Source of the DNA: Sulfurimonas sp.
Lineage (GTDB): Bacteria; Campylobacterota; Campylobacteria; Campylobacterales; Sulfurimonadaceae
Direction: 5' to 3'
Assembly: GCF_026991475.1 (NCBI RefSeq)
Contig: NZ_JALXBK010000072.1
Span: 1 to 57,981 of the forward strand
Length of the DNA: 57,981 bases
Positions 1-8,500 of this stretch are shown piece after piece (the first letter of the stretch is position 1; every line of letters starts with the position of its first letter). The notes beneath the pieces are model-generated. The model searched no databases. It was not told the origin of the DNA and saw only the letters and a program-made list of their open reading frames with translations. Both the position numbers and the translations under genes were made by a program.

Positions 1-896
1 GCTTTGTTGATGCCTTAAAAAAACTGCGATTTTTCTTTAAACTCGCTGATGAGATGACAGAACTCGCTCGTGATGCAGACAAAGTATTACTGATGGACTC
101 ATCAGGGTTCAACCTCCCACTTGCAAAAAAAATCAAGAAAAAGTACCCCGATAAAGAGATAATCTACTACATTCTCCCCCAAGCATGGGCATGGAAGAAA
201 AAACGCATTCCTGTGCTAGCCCATACCATAGACAAACTCGCGTCCATCCTCCCTTTTGAGCCTGATTACTACCCAAAAGATGCACCCATAGAGTATGTGG
301 GACATCCTCTGCTTGACCAGATAAAAGAGTTCAAAACAAGCGTGGCAAAAGAGGTAAAAAGCATCGTATTTATGCCCGGAAGCCGTAAGGGAGAGATAAC
401 AAAACTGATGCCAATGTTCAAAGAGGTACAAAAGAGGCTCAATCTAAACGCAGTGCTTATCATTCCTGAACATTTCACACAACAAGAGCGCGATACCCTC
501 TATGGCGACATCACTGCGTTTGAAATCTCCCACACACCGCATAAAACACTCTACAAAGCAGATTTTGCCTTTATTTGCAGTGGTACGGCAACGTTAGAGG
601 CTTCGCTCATAGGCATACCTTTTGTTTTGACCTACATTGCAAAGCCGCTTGACTACTTTATAGCCAGTAGACTTGTAAAGCTCAATTATCTCGGACTTGC
701 TAACATTATGTTTGAAAAATTTAGAGGAGAGTCACTGCATCCTGAGTTTATTCAAGATGATGTCACGGTTGAAAATCTTTTAAAAGCCTATGAAACGTAT
801 GACAGAGAGAAGTTTTTACATGACTCACAAGCTCTACGCAGCTATCTTGGGCATGGGAGCTCTAAAAGAGTTGCGCAGATTATAGAGGAGAGTTAG
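1..896 (+). CDS. lpxB: lipid-A-disaccharide synthase, 5'-truncated by the window edge
   Basis: The frame is open from base 3, so the gene enters from the left; about 297 residues are present against roughly 350 in the family, so perhaps 50 N-terminal residues are missing. LpxB is a GT-B glycosyltransferase at the inner membrane that joins UDP-2,3-diacylglucosamine and lipid X into the lipid A disaccharide. Visible family marks are MDSSGFN, YYILPQAWAWKKKR, the VGHPLLD segment and the C-terminal SGTATLEA donor-binding region. The ATG at 54 is internal, since conserved sequence continues upstream of it. The stop overlaps the convergent gene at 893-1690 by 4 bases. Two AAACGCAG copies (446, 514) lie inside. 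Confidence 0.93.
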   Translation, partial: FVDALKKLRFFFKLADEMTELARDADKVLLMDSSGFNLPLAKKIKKKYPDKEIIYYILPQAWAWKKKRIPVLAHTIDKLASILPFEPDYYPKDAPIEYVGHPLLDQIKEFKTSVAKEVKSIVFMPGSRKGEITKLMPMFKEVQKRLNLNAVLIIPEHFTQQERDTLYGDITAFEISHTPHKTLYKADFAFICSGTATLEASLIGIPFVLTYIAKPLDYFIASRLVKLNYLGLANIMFEKFRGESLHPEFIQDDVTVENLLKAYETYDREKFLHDSQALRSYLGHGSSKRVAQIIEES

Positions 897-1690
897 TCCT
901 CGCTTTTAGACTTACGCGCTTTAATATTTATCTTTTTACCCGTTACTTTTAGAGCATCCCATTTATCTCTTGGTGTTCCATCGTAGCGATGATTTCGCTC
1001 ACCAGATTTTCCTGAAAAAAGTGCTTTTCCATTTTCATCTTTACCTAGAAATTTATTTGGAGATTTTTTCTTTTTTGCCCATTTGTCATCTTTTGGACGT
1101 TCACTGCGTTTAGCATCTTTACTGAAATCTTTTTTAAACTCTTTCTTTGGTTTATCGAAATTTTTTTTCTTCTCAAACGCAGCGTCTTGAGTATTTGTAG
1201 ATTTTTCGTAGCGTTTTTTCGCTACCTCTTTTATTTCATCTTTAGAGAGTTTTTTTACTTTTGGTTTTTCATCCTCTTCTATTACAGGATAGTTAAATCC
1301 TTCTACGCTCTCTTGCTTTATAGCGCGACCTAAAAGCATCTCAATAAAGTGAAGATCATTTTGTTCACTCTCATCAAGCAGCATAAAAGACTTTTCAGTC
1401 GCTTTTGATGCGCGTGCCATATAAACAATATTTTTAATCGGCATCTCAAAACCAATGATAATATCTGCATGAAGCTCTTTATCTTTTATAAGATTCTTGT
1501 CTTCTATGACCTGTATCTCTTTGTTTTGTAACCCCTCTTCAATGATTTTTGCATCTTTAGCAGTCACAACAACAATGCTTTTACCAGCATTATCTTTTAT
1601 AAGCAGGTTTAAAAGTTCTATTTTTTTCTCAAATGGGCATTGATAGACGCGGTGATTGTTGGGTTTTATGGTTAAGTTGTTTGATGACAA
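893..1690 (-). CDS. lysine-rich protein with a degenerate helicase-like domain
   Basis: 265 residues; not a family I can name. Residues about 15-125 read like the second RecA fold of a DEAD-box helicase (SIVVVTAKDAKI, ADIIIGFEMP, then LGRAI where [10 protein letters not shown] is expected), but the catalytic arginines and the DEAD-bearing first domain are absent. Residues about 140-265 are extremely rich in Lys, with Asp, Arg and Phe, as in a disordered RNA-binding tail. The start is TTG at 1690, with AGGA 7 bases upstream and an in-frame TAG just beyond. It faces the real DEAD-box helicase gene across 266 bases. A role as a helicase accessory or RNA-binding factor is inference only. Confidence 0.7.
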   Translation of the reverse strand: MSSNNLTIKPNNHRVYQCPFEKKIELLNLLIKDNAGKSIVVVTAKDAKIIEEGLQNKEIQVIEDKNLIKDKELHADIIIGFEMPIKNIVYMARASKATEKSFMLLDESEQNDLHFIEMLLGRAIKQESVEGFNYPVIEEDEKPKVKKLSKDEIKEVAKKRYEKSTNTQDAAFEKKKNFDKPKKEFKKDFSKDAKRSERPKDDKWAKKKKSPNKFLGKDENGKALFSGKSGERNHRYDGTPRDKWDALKVTGKKINIKARKSKSED

Positions 1691-1774
1691 GTTGCATTCC
1701 TAAGTAAAGTCTTTATGCGATTATACCTAAATATTTTCTTTAATTACAGTTCAATATACATAACAGTTGAAGAT

Positions 1775-1825
1775 AGCCAATAAATTGCCGCTAGGTAATT
1801 TATTGGCTCGTATATTCTTTTTTTT
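1775..1825 (+). terminator. strong hairpin followed by a T-tract, with no gene in front of it
   Basis: Arms 1775-1786 and 1797-1808 are a perfect 12-bp inverted repeat (AGCCAATAAATT / AATTTATTGGCT). A G-U pair and two further G-C pairs extend it inside, leaving a GCTA loop. Nine bases later comes a run of eight T, so the polarity is plus strand. No plus-strand coding region lies between 897 and this point. It could end a short non-coding RNA starting near 1690-1740, or stop antisense transcription into the helicase. The 9-base gap before the T-run weakens the terminator call. Confidence 0.5.
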
Positions 1826-1899
1826 AATTAAGTCCAAAATGTAGCTTAAATGAAATTATAAATTATTTGCATTATTACCACAAAACGCAGAAATTATGC

Positions 1900-1940
1900 T
1901 ATAGTGTAGAGATATACACAAGACTTTTTTAGTAAGGTCT
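1900..1940 (+). promoter_or_regulatory. promoter -10 and leader hairpin of the DEAD-box helicase gene
   Basis: TATAGT at 1900-1905 is a plausible -10 in an AT-rich stretch. The expected leader of about 40 bases contains a small inverted repeat at 1921-1940 (AGACTTT / AAGGTCT, one G-T pair), then AGGA at 1946-1949. The only clearly intergenic AAACGCAG copy in the window (1883-1890) lies just upstream of this -10. The rest of 1691-1956 shows only the hairpin at 1775 and AT-rich sequence. Confidence 0.4.
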
Positions 1941-1956
1941 CAATTAGGAAATAAAG

Positions 1957-3225
1957 ATTAAAAACGAAATTACATTCAATTCACTCGGTTTATCAGCGCC
2001 GATTCTAAAAGCTGTCAAAGAACAAGGTTATACAACTCCTACTCCGATTCAAGCTCAGGCTATTCCCGTTATACTTCAAAAGAAAGATATATTAGCAGGT
2101 GCACAGACAGGAACAGGAAAAACAGCAGGTTTTACTCTGCCACTTTTGGAACTTCTTTCACGCAAACAAGCACAAAAAAAGCATAAAGTAAGAGCACTTA
2201 TTTTAACGCCGACTCGTGAGCTTGCATTGCAGGTCGCTGAAAATGTAGCACTTTATGCTAAACACACACCTTTTAAATCAACCGTGATTTTTGGTGGGGT
2301 AAAGATAAACCCACAAATTGCACAACTTCGCAAAGGTGTAGATATTGTCATTGCAACCCCTGGTCGTCTGCTTGACCATATTTCTCAAAAGACTATTGAT
2401 TTGAGAGAAATAGAGTTTTTGGTACTTGATGAAGCAGACAGAATGCTCGATATGGGTTTTGTAAATGACATCAAAAAGATCATAAACATCATTCCAAAAC
2501 AGAGACAAACCCTCCTTTTTTCTGCAACTTATTCAGATGCCATTAAAAAGCTTTCAAACCAGTTTCTAAATGCTCCAACGCTTATAGAAGTTGCGCGTAC
2601 AAATGCTTCAAGTGAGATAGTAAAACAGGCTGTATACCATGTGGACAAAACACGCAAGCGTGAGCTTTTAACACACCTTATAAATGAAGGAAAATGGCAG
2701 CAAGTCTTAGTTTTTACACGCACAAAACATGGGGCAAACAGACTTAGTGGACAGCTTGACAAAGATGGCATTACATCAGCGGCAATTCACGGAAACAAAA
2801 GCCAAAATGCACGTACAAAAGCACTCGCAGACTTTAAAAAAGGTGACATCCGTGTACTTGTAGCAACTGACATTGCAGCGCGTGGTATTGACATAGACCA
2901 ACTCCCTCATGTTGTGAACTTTGAGCTTCCAAATGTAAGTGAAGATTATGTTCACCGCATAGGTCGAACAGGTCGTGCAGGTAACAAGGGCGAGGCTATT
3001 AGTCTTGTTTGTGTTGATGAAGATGAGTTTTTAGAAGGTATTGAAAAACTTATAAAAAAAGATATACCAAAAGTATGGATTAAAGAGTTTAAACCAGACC
3101 CTAGCATCAAAGCTGAACCTATAAATATGGGTGGAAACCGCGGAGCGAGAAATAAGCCACGCGGTGGAGGAAGAGCAAACGCAGGCGCAAGAGGCAATAC
3201 GAATGCAAGAAGAGGCAGAAGATAA
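1957..3225 (+). CDS. DEAD-box ATP-dependent RNA helicase, RhlE-like, probable ATT start
   Basis: 422 residues with the full motif set: Q-motif region (TPTPIQ), AQTGTGKT (I), PTRELA (Ia), TPGR (Ib), DEAD (II), SAT (III), ARGID (V) and [10 protein letters not shown] (VI), then an Arg/Gly-rich tail of about 35 residues typical of RNA-binding extensions. It would unwind RNA in ribosome assembly or mRNA decay, often in the cold. The first ordinary start codon in frame is TTG at 2146, after motif I, so it cannot be the real start. The frame is open back to a TAG at 1945-1947, and within it only ATT at 1957 has a ribosome binding site (AGGA, 7 bases away). ATA at 1951 is a less likely alternative. 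Family identity is certain; the start is inferred. Confidence 0.9.
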   Translation: MKNEITFNSLGLSAPILKAVKEQGYTTPTPIQAQAIPVILQKKDILAGAQTGTGKTAGFTLPLLELLSRKQAQKKHKVRALILTPTRELALQVAENVALYAKHTPFKSTVIFGGVKINPQIAQLRKGVDIVIATPGRLLDHISQKTIDLREIEFLVLDEADRMLDMGFVNDIKKIINIIPKQRQTLLFSATYSDAIKKLSNQFLNAPTLIEVARTNASSEIVKQAVYHVDKTRKRELLTHLINEGKWQQVLVFTRTKHGANRLSGQLDKDGITSAAIHGNKSQNARTKALADFKKGDIRVLVATDIAARGIDIDQLPHVVNFELPNVSEDYVHRIGRTGRAGNKGEAISLVCVDEDEFLEGIEKLIKKDIPKVWIKEFKPDPSIKAEPINMGGNRGARNKPRGGGRANAGARGNTNARRGRR

Positions 3226-3233
3226 AACTTCTG
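3216..3233. terminator. small hairpin between convergent helicase and dsbD genes
   Basis: CAGAAG (3216-3221) and CTTCTG (3228-3233) form a 6-bp stem, with two possible G-T pairs beyond, around the helicase stop codon. It fills the 8-base gap between the two convergent genes. There is no clear T-run, so it is a weak call. Confidence 0.25.
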
Positions 3234-4961
3234 TTATAAACTACGAAGATGCCCTAAAAACTCTTTTGGATCTTCGTACCCAATGATAGTCTTCGACTCT
3301 ATCGGTTGCAAATCTTTGTCAAAAAAGATTATTGCCGGTGGTCCAAAAACACCGTACTTTTTACTGAGTGCTTTTTCATTCGCACCATTTTTTGTAACAT
3401 CCGCACGAATCAGTACAAAATCACTCAATTTTTTTCTTACATCTGCATCTGCAAATGTCACTTCATCAAGCTCTTTACATGACGTACACCAATCAGCCGC
3501 AAAATCAAGCATTATTTTTTTACCACGGTTTTTTTCTAGCACTGCGTTTAGCTCTGGTATTGAAGTCACTTTTGTAAAATGCAACTCTTTACTTGAAACT
3601 GCTGCTACGCCTTGAATAGGAGAAGCTTTTAAAAATCCAAGTGGTTTGCTCATACTCGGTGCACCTGCTAAAACACTAATAAAAAGTGCAAGCGAATAAG
3701 TAAGTAAAATAAACGCAACGCTGCGTTTAAAGATATGCCCCTCTTTTGAAAAAGCATCCAGATAGAGTGCAAAACCTATGCCTACAAGTGCGTAGAGCAG
3801 TGTAGTCACATTTTCATCGACAACCTTACCAAGCATCCAAATAGAAACACCTAACATAAGCACACCAAAGACTGCGTTTACAAGAGTCATCCATGCACCT
3901 GGTTTTGGCATAAATTTACCAGCACTCACCCCAACGACAATAAGAGGCAGTCCCATTCCTATACTCATACTAAAAAGTGCTGCACCACCGAGAAGTGCAT
4001 CGCCTGTTTGACCAATGTAAACTAAAGCACCTGCCAAAGGAGCAGCAACACAAGGTCCGACTATAAGAGCAGACAAAAAGCCCATAATAGCCACACCAGC
4101 ATAACCGCTGCGTTTAGAGTTCGAGCTTACTTTTGCCACTAAAGCATCAGGAAGTTTAAGCTCATAAAAACCAAACATACTAAACGCAAGGAGCACAAAA
4201 ACACCTGCAAAGGAGTAAACAACCCATGGAGTCTGCAAAGCAGCTTGAAGATTCGAGCCAAAAAGCCCTGCTAAAACACCGGCAATGGTATATGCCACAG
4301 CCATAGCAAGAACATAGACCAAAGAGAGTACAAAAGCTTTTTTAGTAGTTAGTCCTTCTCCTTGAGAGATGATTACACCTGAGATGATAGGAATCATAGG
4401 AAAAACACAAGGGGTCAGTGACAGTAAAAGTCCAAAACCTAAAAATGTCAAAAGCACCACAATAAAGCTACTTGATTTTATGGTTTGAGCAATGGAGTCT
4501 GTTTGGGATTGTTGCATAATTTTTCCGCCAGATGCCAGTTTTTTACTATCTATTTTAAGTGTAAAAACCTTAGAATTAGGCTCATAACATAAACCCTCTT
4601 CAGAGCAGCCCTGATAAGCAATTTTTACTTTTACATCTTTAATACCACTCACACCATCTCTATTTTTAAGAGTAAGTACAAAGTTTGGCGAGTGCATATA
4701 AACTGCGTCACCTTCATGATTGACTGTTTTTGGTTTTTGAATATTTTTAATGGTAAAATCTTTACTATCCTCCAATGAAATCTTTAATGATTTTTCATAG
4801 AGATATATCTTTTTCCCTAGTTTAACACCTACTTCTATTTGCGTTTTATCATTGACTTTTGCATATGGTGCAAACGCTTCATTTGGCATCAAAAACTTTC
4901 CTGCGTTTAGCGTGCCAAAAGTCAGTGTCAATAAAACAAATATCTTTACAAATATATTCAT
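3234..4961 (-). CDS. dsbD: thiol:disulfide interchange protein DsbD
   Basis: 575 residues, the full three-domain length. A signal peptide is followed by the periplasmic alpha domain (about 20-150, with the CSEEGLCYEP loop), eight membrane helices (about 165-430) with the cysteine pair in LTPCVFPMIP and VGPCVAAPLAG, and a C-terminal thioredoxin-like domain with CTSC near residue 493. It carries electrons from cytoplasmic thioredoxin to periplasmic partners for disulfide isomerisation and cytochrome c maturation, which suits the c-type peroxidase at 13.9 kb. The gene holds five AAACGCAG copies. Its ATG is divergent from the small Fe-S gene at 5066, and a -10 lies at 4993-4998. Confidence 0.95.
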   Translation of the reverse strand: MNIFVKIFVLLTLTFGTLNAGKFLMPNEAFAPYAKVNDKTQIEVGVKLGKKIYLYEKSLKISLEDSKDFTIKNIQKPKTVNHEGDAVYMHSPNFVLTLKNRDGVSGIKDVKVKIAYQGCSEEGLCYEPNSKVFTLKIDSKKLASGGKIMQQSQTDSIAQTIKSSSFIVVLLTFLGFGLLLSLTPCVFPMIPIISGVIISQGEGLTTKKAFVLSLVYVLAMAVAYTIAGVLAGLFGSNLQAALQTPWVVYSFAGVFVLLAFSMFGFYELKLPDALVAKVSSNSKRSGYAGVAIMGFLSALIVGPCVAAPLAGALVYIGQTGDALLGGAALFSMSIGMGLPLIVVGVSAGKFMPKPGAWMTLVNAVFGVLMLGVSIWMLGKVVDENVTTLLYALVGIGFALYLDAFSKEGHIFKRSVAFILLTYSLALFISVLAGAPSMSKPLGFLKASPIQGVAAVSSKELHFTKVTSIPELNAVLEKNRGKKIMLDFAADWCTSCKELDEVTFADADVRKKLSDFVLIRADVTKNGANEKALSKKYGVFGPPAIIFFDKDLQPIESKTIIGYEDPKEFLGHLRSL

Positions 4962-4992
4962 ACTCTTATATCCTTTTCGATTTTGTGGAGAA

Positions 4993-5038
4993 ATTATATC
5001 ACTTAAATGTGTATATATTGTGTAAAGTCAGTTATAAT
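4993..5038. promoter_or_regulatory. divergent promoters between dsbD and the small Fe-S gene
   Basis: ATTATA at 4993-4998 reads TATAAT on the minus strand, about 30 bases before the dsbD start. TATAAT at 5033-5038 on the plus strand lies 27 bases before the ATG at 5066, with AGAGG between. Both are good epsilonproteobacterial -10 boxes with no clear -35, as is usual in that group. Confidence 0.5.
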
Positions 5039-5065
5039 ATTCAAAAAAAATTATAAGAGGTTTTT

Positions 5066-5287
5066 ATGATAGATGTAAATACTGAAATATGTGTGTGTAA
5101 TTCACTCACTGTAAAAGATATAGCAGAGTGTATTAAAGAAAATAATCTCAAGTCTCTCCAAGAGATGTTACAAAATAACATCTGTCCAATGGGAGACAAA
5201 TGCGAGGCGTGTCGCGATGAGGGTTACCATAATGATGGACTTAATCTTCCTTTAGTCCTCTCTTTGGTAAACACAAAACAGATATAG
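5066..5287 (+). CDS. small BFD-like [2Fe-2S]-binding protein
   Basis: 73 residues. Cysteines at 9 and 11 (CVC) and at 46 and 49 (CEAC), spaced by about 35 residues, match the CxC...CxxC ligand pattern of bacterioferritin-associated-ferredoxin/NifU-middle domains. Two further cysteines (22, 40) are present. Such proteins shuttle electrons or iron in the cytoplasm. AGAGG lies 7 bases before the ATG. The gene is monocistronic: dsbD is divergent and the next gene is convergent. Partner unknown. Confidence 0.7.
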   Translation: MIDVNTEICVCNSLTVKDIAECIKENNLKSLQEMLQNNICPMGDKCEACRDEGYHNDGLNLPLVLSLVNTKQI

Positions 5288-5292
5288 AGAAG

Positions 5293-7878
5293 TTAATGTT
5301 TGACATTTATAGGAATTTCAATAATAAAAGTCGTTCTTCCAGCTCTGCTATTGACATTTATTGTCCCATCAAACTGCTTTTCTAAAATCATTTTAGACAT
5401 ATAGAGTCCAAGTCCTGTCCCATTCTTCTCTTTAGTAGAAAAGTATGGTTCAAAAAGCTGTTTCATTACATCTGGTTTTATACCGCCTGCTCTATCTTCT
5501 ATCAAAATTTTTACATGTGAATCAACTTTTTGACTACTAATCACTATAATTTTATCTGATACATATCTATTTTCTATATAAGCATCAATAGCATTGTTAA
5601 GTATATTTAAAATAACTTGAATAAGTTCACTTGAGTAGGTATTTAAAGAGACATCTTCAAAATTTTGCATCTCTATTTGTATATTTTCTTTCTCTAGTCT
5701 AGCATCAATAAAACCTAGAGTTTTTTCTAAAAGAGTTTTTAGGCTTATTTGTGTTGTATTTTTATTTGGTTGAAAATATGTTCTAAAATTATCAATAGTA
5801 GTTGAGAGATACTGTATTGTTTTATTTATCTCTTTTATTACATCTAAAAGTTGTTCTTTTGTTACTGAATGACTTATCATCTCTTGGAGCTGAATATTAG
5901 ATATTTTCAAAGCAATAGTATTTAGAGGTTGTCTCCATTGATGTGCTATCATACTTATCATTTCTCCCATAACAGCTTGTTTAGATTGGGCTGTAAGTAT
6001 CTCATCTTTTTGCAACAGTTCATTAACTTTTTCTTGTACATTAATCTCTAAAGAGTCATTTATTTGACGTAACTCTTTTGTTTTTTGAGCAACACTTTTT
6101 TCTAGTTCTTGATTAAAATTTTTGAGTTTTCTTTGATAATAGATCATCAAAAGAAAAATTATTCCCATCACTATAATTATGTCAATTACTAAAGTATAAT
6201 CTACAACTTTATGATAGCGAGTCAGTCGCCACCCATCAATTATGGACTGGATTTTACTCTCAGCAATTGAATCCAATGTTTTTTGTAAAATTGAATAAAG
6301 CAAAGGATTATCTTTTTGGACACCGACACTTGCTTGAAGTGGATGATCCTTTGCTAAAAAACCATTAATTTTCAATTTTCCATAACCATATTTATCAATA
6401 AAATAATCTGCTTTTTCATCAATATCTACTATGGCATACACTCTATTTTCCAATACTTTTTCAAGCATCTTATTTTTATTATTTTCTACTTCAATATTCA
6501 GATATGGATAGTAATACTGAAGATAGTTTTTATATGCCTTTCTCTGTACTATAAGTAATTTACCTTTGAGTTCAAAAGGTGAATGTATAAATGATTTATC
6601 TAATTTACTCAAAAGCGTAAAATATGTAGCTGTTATAGGTTTAGTTGTTTTAATGGTTTTTAAATTATTTATTTGTTTAGCAGTAATAGATACCAACTGA
6701 CATTTTTTATTTTTTAAGTGTTTTAATAAATCTTCTGCCGAATGAGATACTACAGGGATAAACTTCAGATCTGTTTTTTGAGAAATTATTTGATATAAAT
6801 CAGCCATTATACCAATATATTTTCCATTTTCCATACCACCAACTGGTAAAAAATCATAATTTATACACATAGGAATTGTATGATGATTGCGTATATATTT
6901 TTGTTCTTCTTCTGTAAATTTTAAAGGATTTTTTTTTACTTTAAATATAAACCCATTAAGACTTCGTTTGCTTCCTATATTATATGTTTTTTGAAAAAGA
7001 GTTATTTGTTTATGCAAGAAATTTACATCTATTGAACCTATATCATAGATATATGGCAAAATGAGTTTATCTATTGCATTTGCTTCATATGTTAAAGCAT
7101 CTTTTGAAATATTTGATGCATATTTTCTATGAATTATATCGACAAGCTCTTTTTTATGCGAAAGTGCATATTCCCATCCTCGTATAGATGCCTCTTTAAA
7201 AGCCTCTACTCTTTTTGGATGATTTTGCGCCTCTTTTTTGGAGGTAAACAGTTCTTCTTGCAGTGTAAAAAGATTTTCATTTGAGGGATTTAAAATATTA
7301 TATTTCACACCAAGTTTATCAAGCTTATAGGGTTGATCAGATATATATGCAGTCATAGCATCCACTTTACCCTCAGCAAAAGCTTTTACATTAAAAGTTG
7401 GGGGAATATATGTAAAAGAGTCCAAGCCCACTCCATAACCTTTAAAGTAAGGACCAAAATTGAGTTGCATATCTAATTTACCTGCACACATCACCTTTTT
7501 ACCAATCAAATCTTTAGGAGACTTAATATCTGGTTTAGTGATTAAAACAAGTGCAGAGCGTTTAAAAAATGAAGCAACTAAAACAACGGGCACCCCTTTT
7601 AAATATTCAATTAAAGTAGAAGAGTTATAAATACCATAAGTAGATTTTCCAGATACTACATCTTTTATAACATTCACACCATTTTTATACTCTTTAAAAG
7701 TTACATCAAGCCCTACATCTTTGTAAAAGCCTTTCTCTTTAGCGGCAATAAAACCAGCAAACTCAAACTCATACTTCCAATGTAGTTGCAGAGAGATATG
7801 ATCTAGTCTTCTATAGTTACAATCCCCCATTCCATAAACAGAAGAAAAGAGTATAAGTATAATCCAAAAGAATTTCAT
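5293..7878 (-). CDS. membrane histidine kinase with two periplasmic solute-binding domains
   Basis: 861 residues. A signal peptide leads to an NMT1/THI5-like (SsuA-type) solute-binding domain at about 27-300, a second SBP_bac_3-like domain at about 320-560, a membrane helix near 570-590, a coiled coil, and a kinase core. Kinase marks are AHQWRQP (phospho-acceptor His near 645), NILNNAID (N box), EDRAGGIKP (G1), FEPYFSTK (F) and GTGLGLYMSK (G2). There is no PAS, HAMP or receiver domain, and no response regulator gene adjoins it. It follows the deoxyribosyltransferase gene by 3 bases, so the two are probably co-transcribed. The ligand is unknown; NMT1/THI5 domains bind small pyrimidines, sulfonates or amino acids. 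Confidence 0.9.
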   Translation of the reverse strand: MKFFWIILILFSSVYGMGDCNYRRLDHISLQLHWKYEFEFAGFIAAKEKGFYKDVGLDVTFKEYKNGVNVIKDVVSGKSTYGIYNSSTLIEYLKGVPVVLVASFFKRSALVLITKPDIKSPKDLIGKKVMCAGKLDMQLNFGPYFKGYGVGLDSFTYIPPTFNVKAFAEGKVDAMTAYISDQPYKLDKLGVKYNILNPSNENLFTLQEELFTSKKEAQNHPKRVEAFKEASIRGWEYALSHKKELVDIIHRKYASNISKDALTYEANAIDKLILPYIYDIGSIDVNFLHKQITLFQKTYNIGSKRSLNGFIFKVKKNPLKFTEEEQKYIRNHHTIPMCINYDFLPVGGMENGKYIGIMADLYQIISQKTDLKFIPVVSHSAEDLLKHLKNKKCQLVSITAKQINNLKTIKTTKPITATYFTLLSKLDKSFIHSPFELKGKLLIVQRKAYKNYLQYYYPYLNIEVENNKNKMLEKVLENRVYAIVDIDEKADYFIDKYGYGKLKINGFLAKDHPLQASVGVQKDNPLLYSILQKTLDSIAESKIQSIIDGWRLTRYHKVVDYTLVIDIIIVMGIIFLLMIYYQRKLKNFNQELEKSVAQKTKELRQINDSLEINVQEKVNELLQKDEILTAQSKQAVMGEMISMIAHQWRQPLNTIALKISNIQLQEMISHSVTKEQLLDVIKEINKTIQYLSTTIDNFRTYFQPNKNTTQISLKTLLEKTLGFIDARLEKENIQIEMQNFEDVSLNTYSSELIQVILNILNNAIDAYIENRYVSDKIIVISSQKVDSHVKILIEDRAGGIKPDVMKQLFEPYFSTKEKNGTGLGLYMSKMILEKQFDGTINVNSRAGRTTFIIEIPINVKH

Positions 7879-7881
7879 TAA

Positions 7882-8379
7882 TTACTCTTCTTTTAATTCT
7901 TCTAAGAGAGTTGCAAAATCTCCCTCCACTATTTTCATAGAACAAGCCAACATTAAATTTATAGGATATGCAAAGTCTTCTATAAAGAGACCATTTTCAT
8001 CTACAAAACCATCTGAAGTAGCAAACTTTTCATCTTTTGAAAAGCTCTCTATGTAATCTTGTTTTTTATCCATATAGCCATATACTTTTTTACCAAGTCC
8101 ATAAGCAAAACCACACTCCCAAACAGTACCACTATCTGCCTCTTTTCCACGAAACTGATTCAAATTTGCAATGACAATATCTGCTTTTTGAATCATCGCT
8201 ACATTTGCCTGAAAAATATCCTGCGCTATTTTTTGTTTCTCTTGTGAAAAATCCACAACATTGTCTAATGGATAGAGACCTTCATATCCATACTCTGCAC
8301 AAAGTTGCACAAGCTTCTTTCCTATTTCTATAGAATCTTTTTCAAAAACATCAGGTCCAGCTATATATATTTTTTTCAT
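7882..8379 (-). CDS. nucleoside 2-deoxyribosyltransferase family protein
   Basis: 165 residues. The N-terminal IYIAGPDVF, the middle ADIVIANLNQFRG with acidic residues, and TVWECGFAYGLGK match the NDT family, whose members transfer deoxyribose between bases or hydrolyse the N-glycosidic bond of (deoxy)nucleotides. Cytoplasmic, nucleotide salvage. Specificity cannot be read from the sequence. A minus-strand TATAAT lies at 8408-8413. Pairing with the downstream THI5-type sensor kinase may hint at a pyrimidine theme, but that is speculation. Confidence 0.85.
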   Translation of the reverse strand: MKKIYIAGPDVFEKDSIEIGKKLVQLCAEYGYEGLYPLDNVVDFSQEKQKIAQDIFQANVAMIQKADIVIANLNQFRGKEADSGTVWECGFAYGLGKKVYGYMDKKQDYIESFSKDEKFATSDGFVDENGLFIEDFAYPINLMLACSMKIVEGDFATLLEELKEE

Positions 8380-8500
8380 AAATACTCACTTTTCTAAATC
8401 AGCTTTTATTATACATAAAAAATTATAAATTTTAGTCAAAAAGTTTAAGCACTTCATTAGCACTTGTTGAATACCATATTTTTTTAAATTGGAGAATTAT

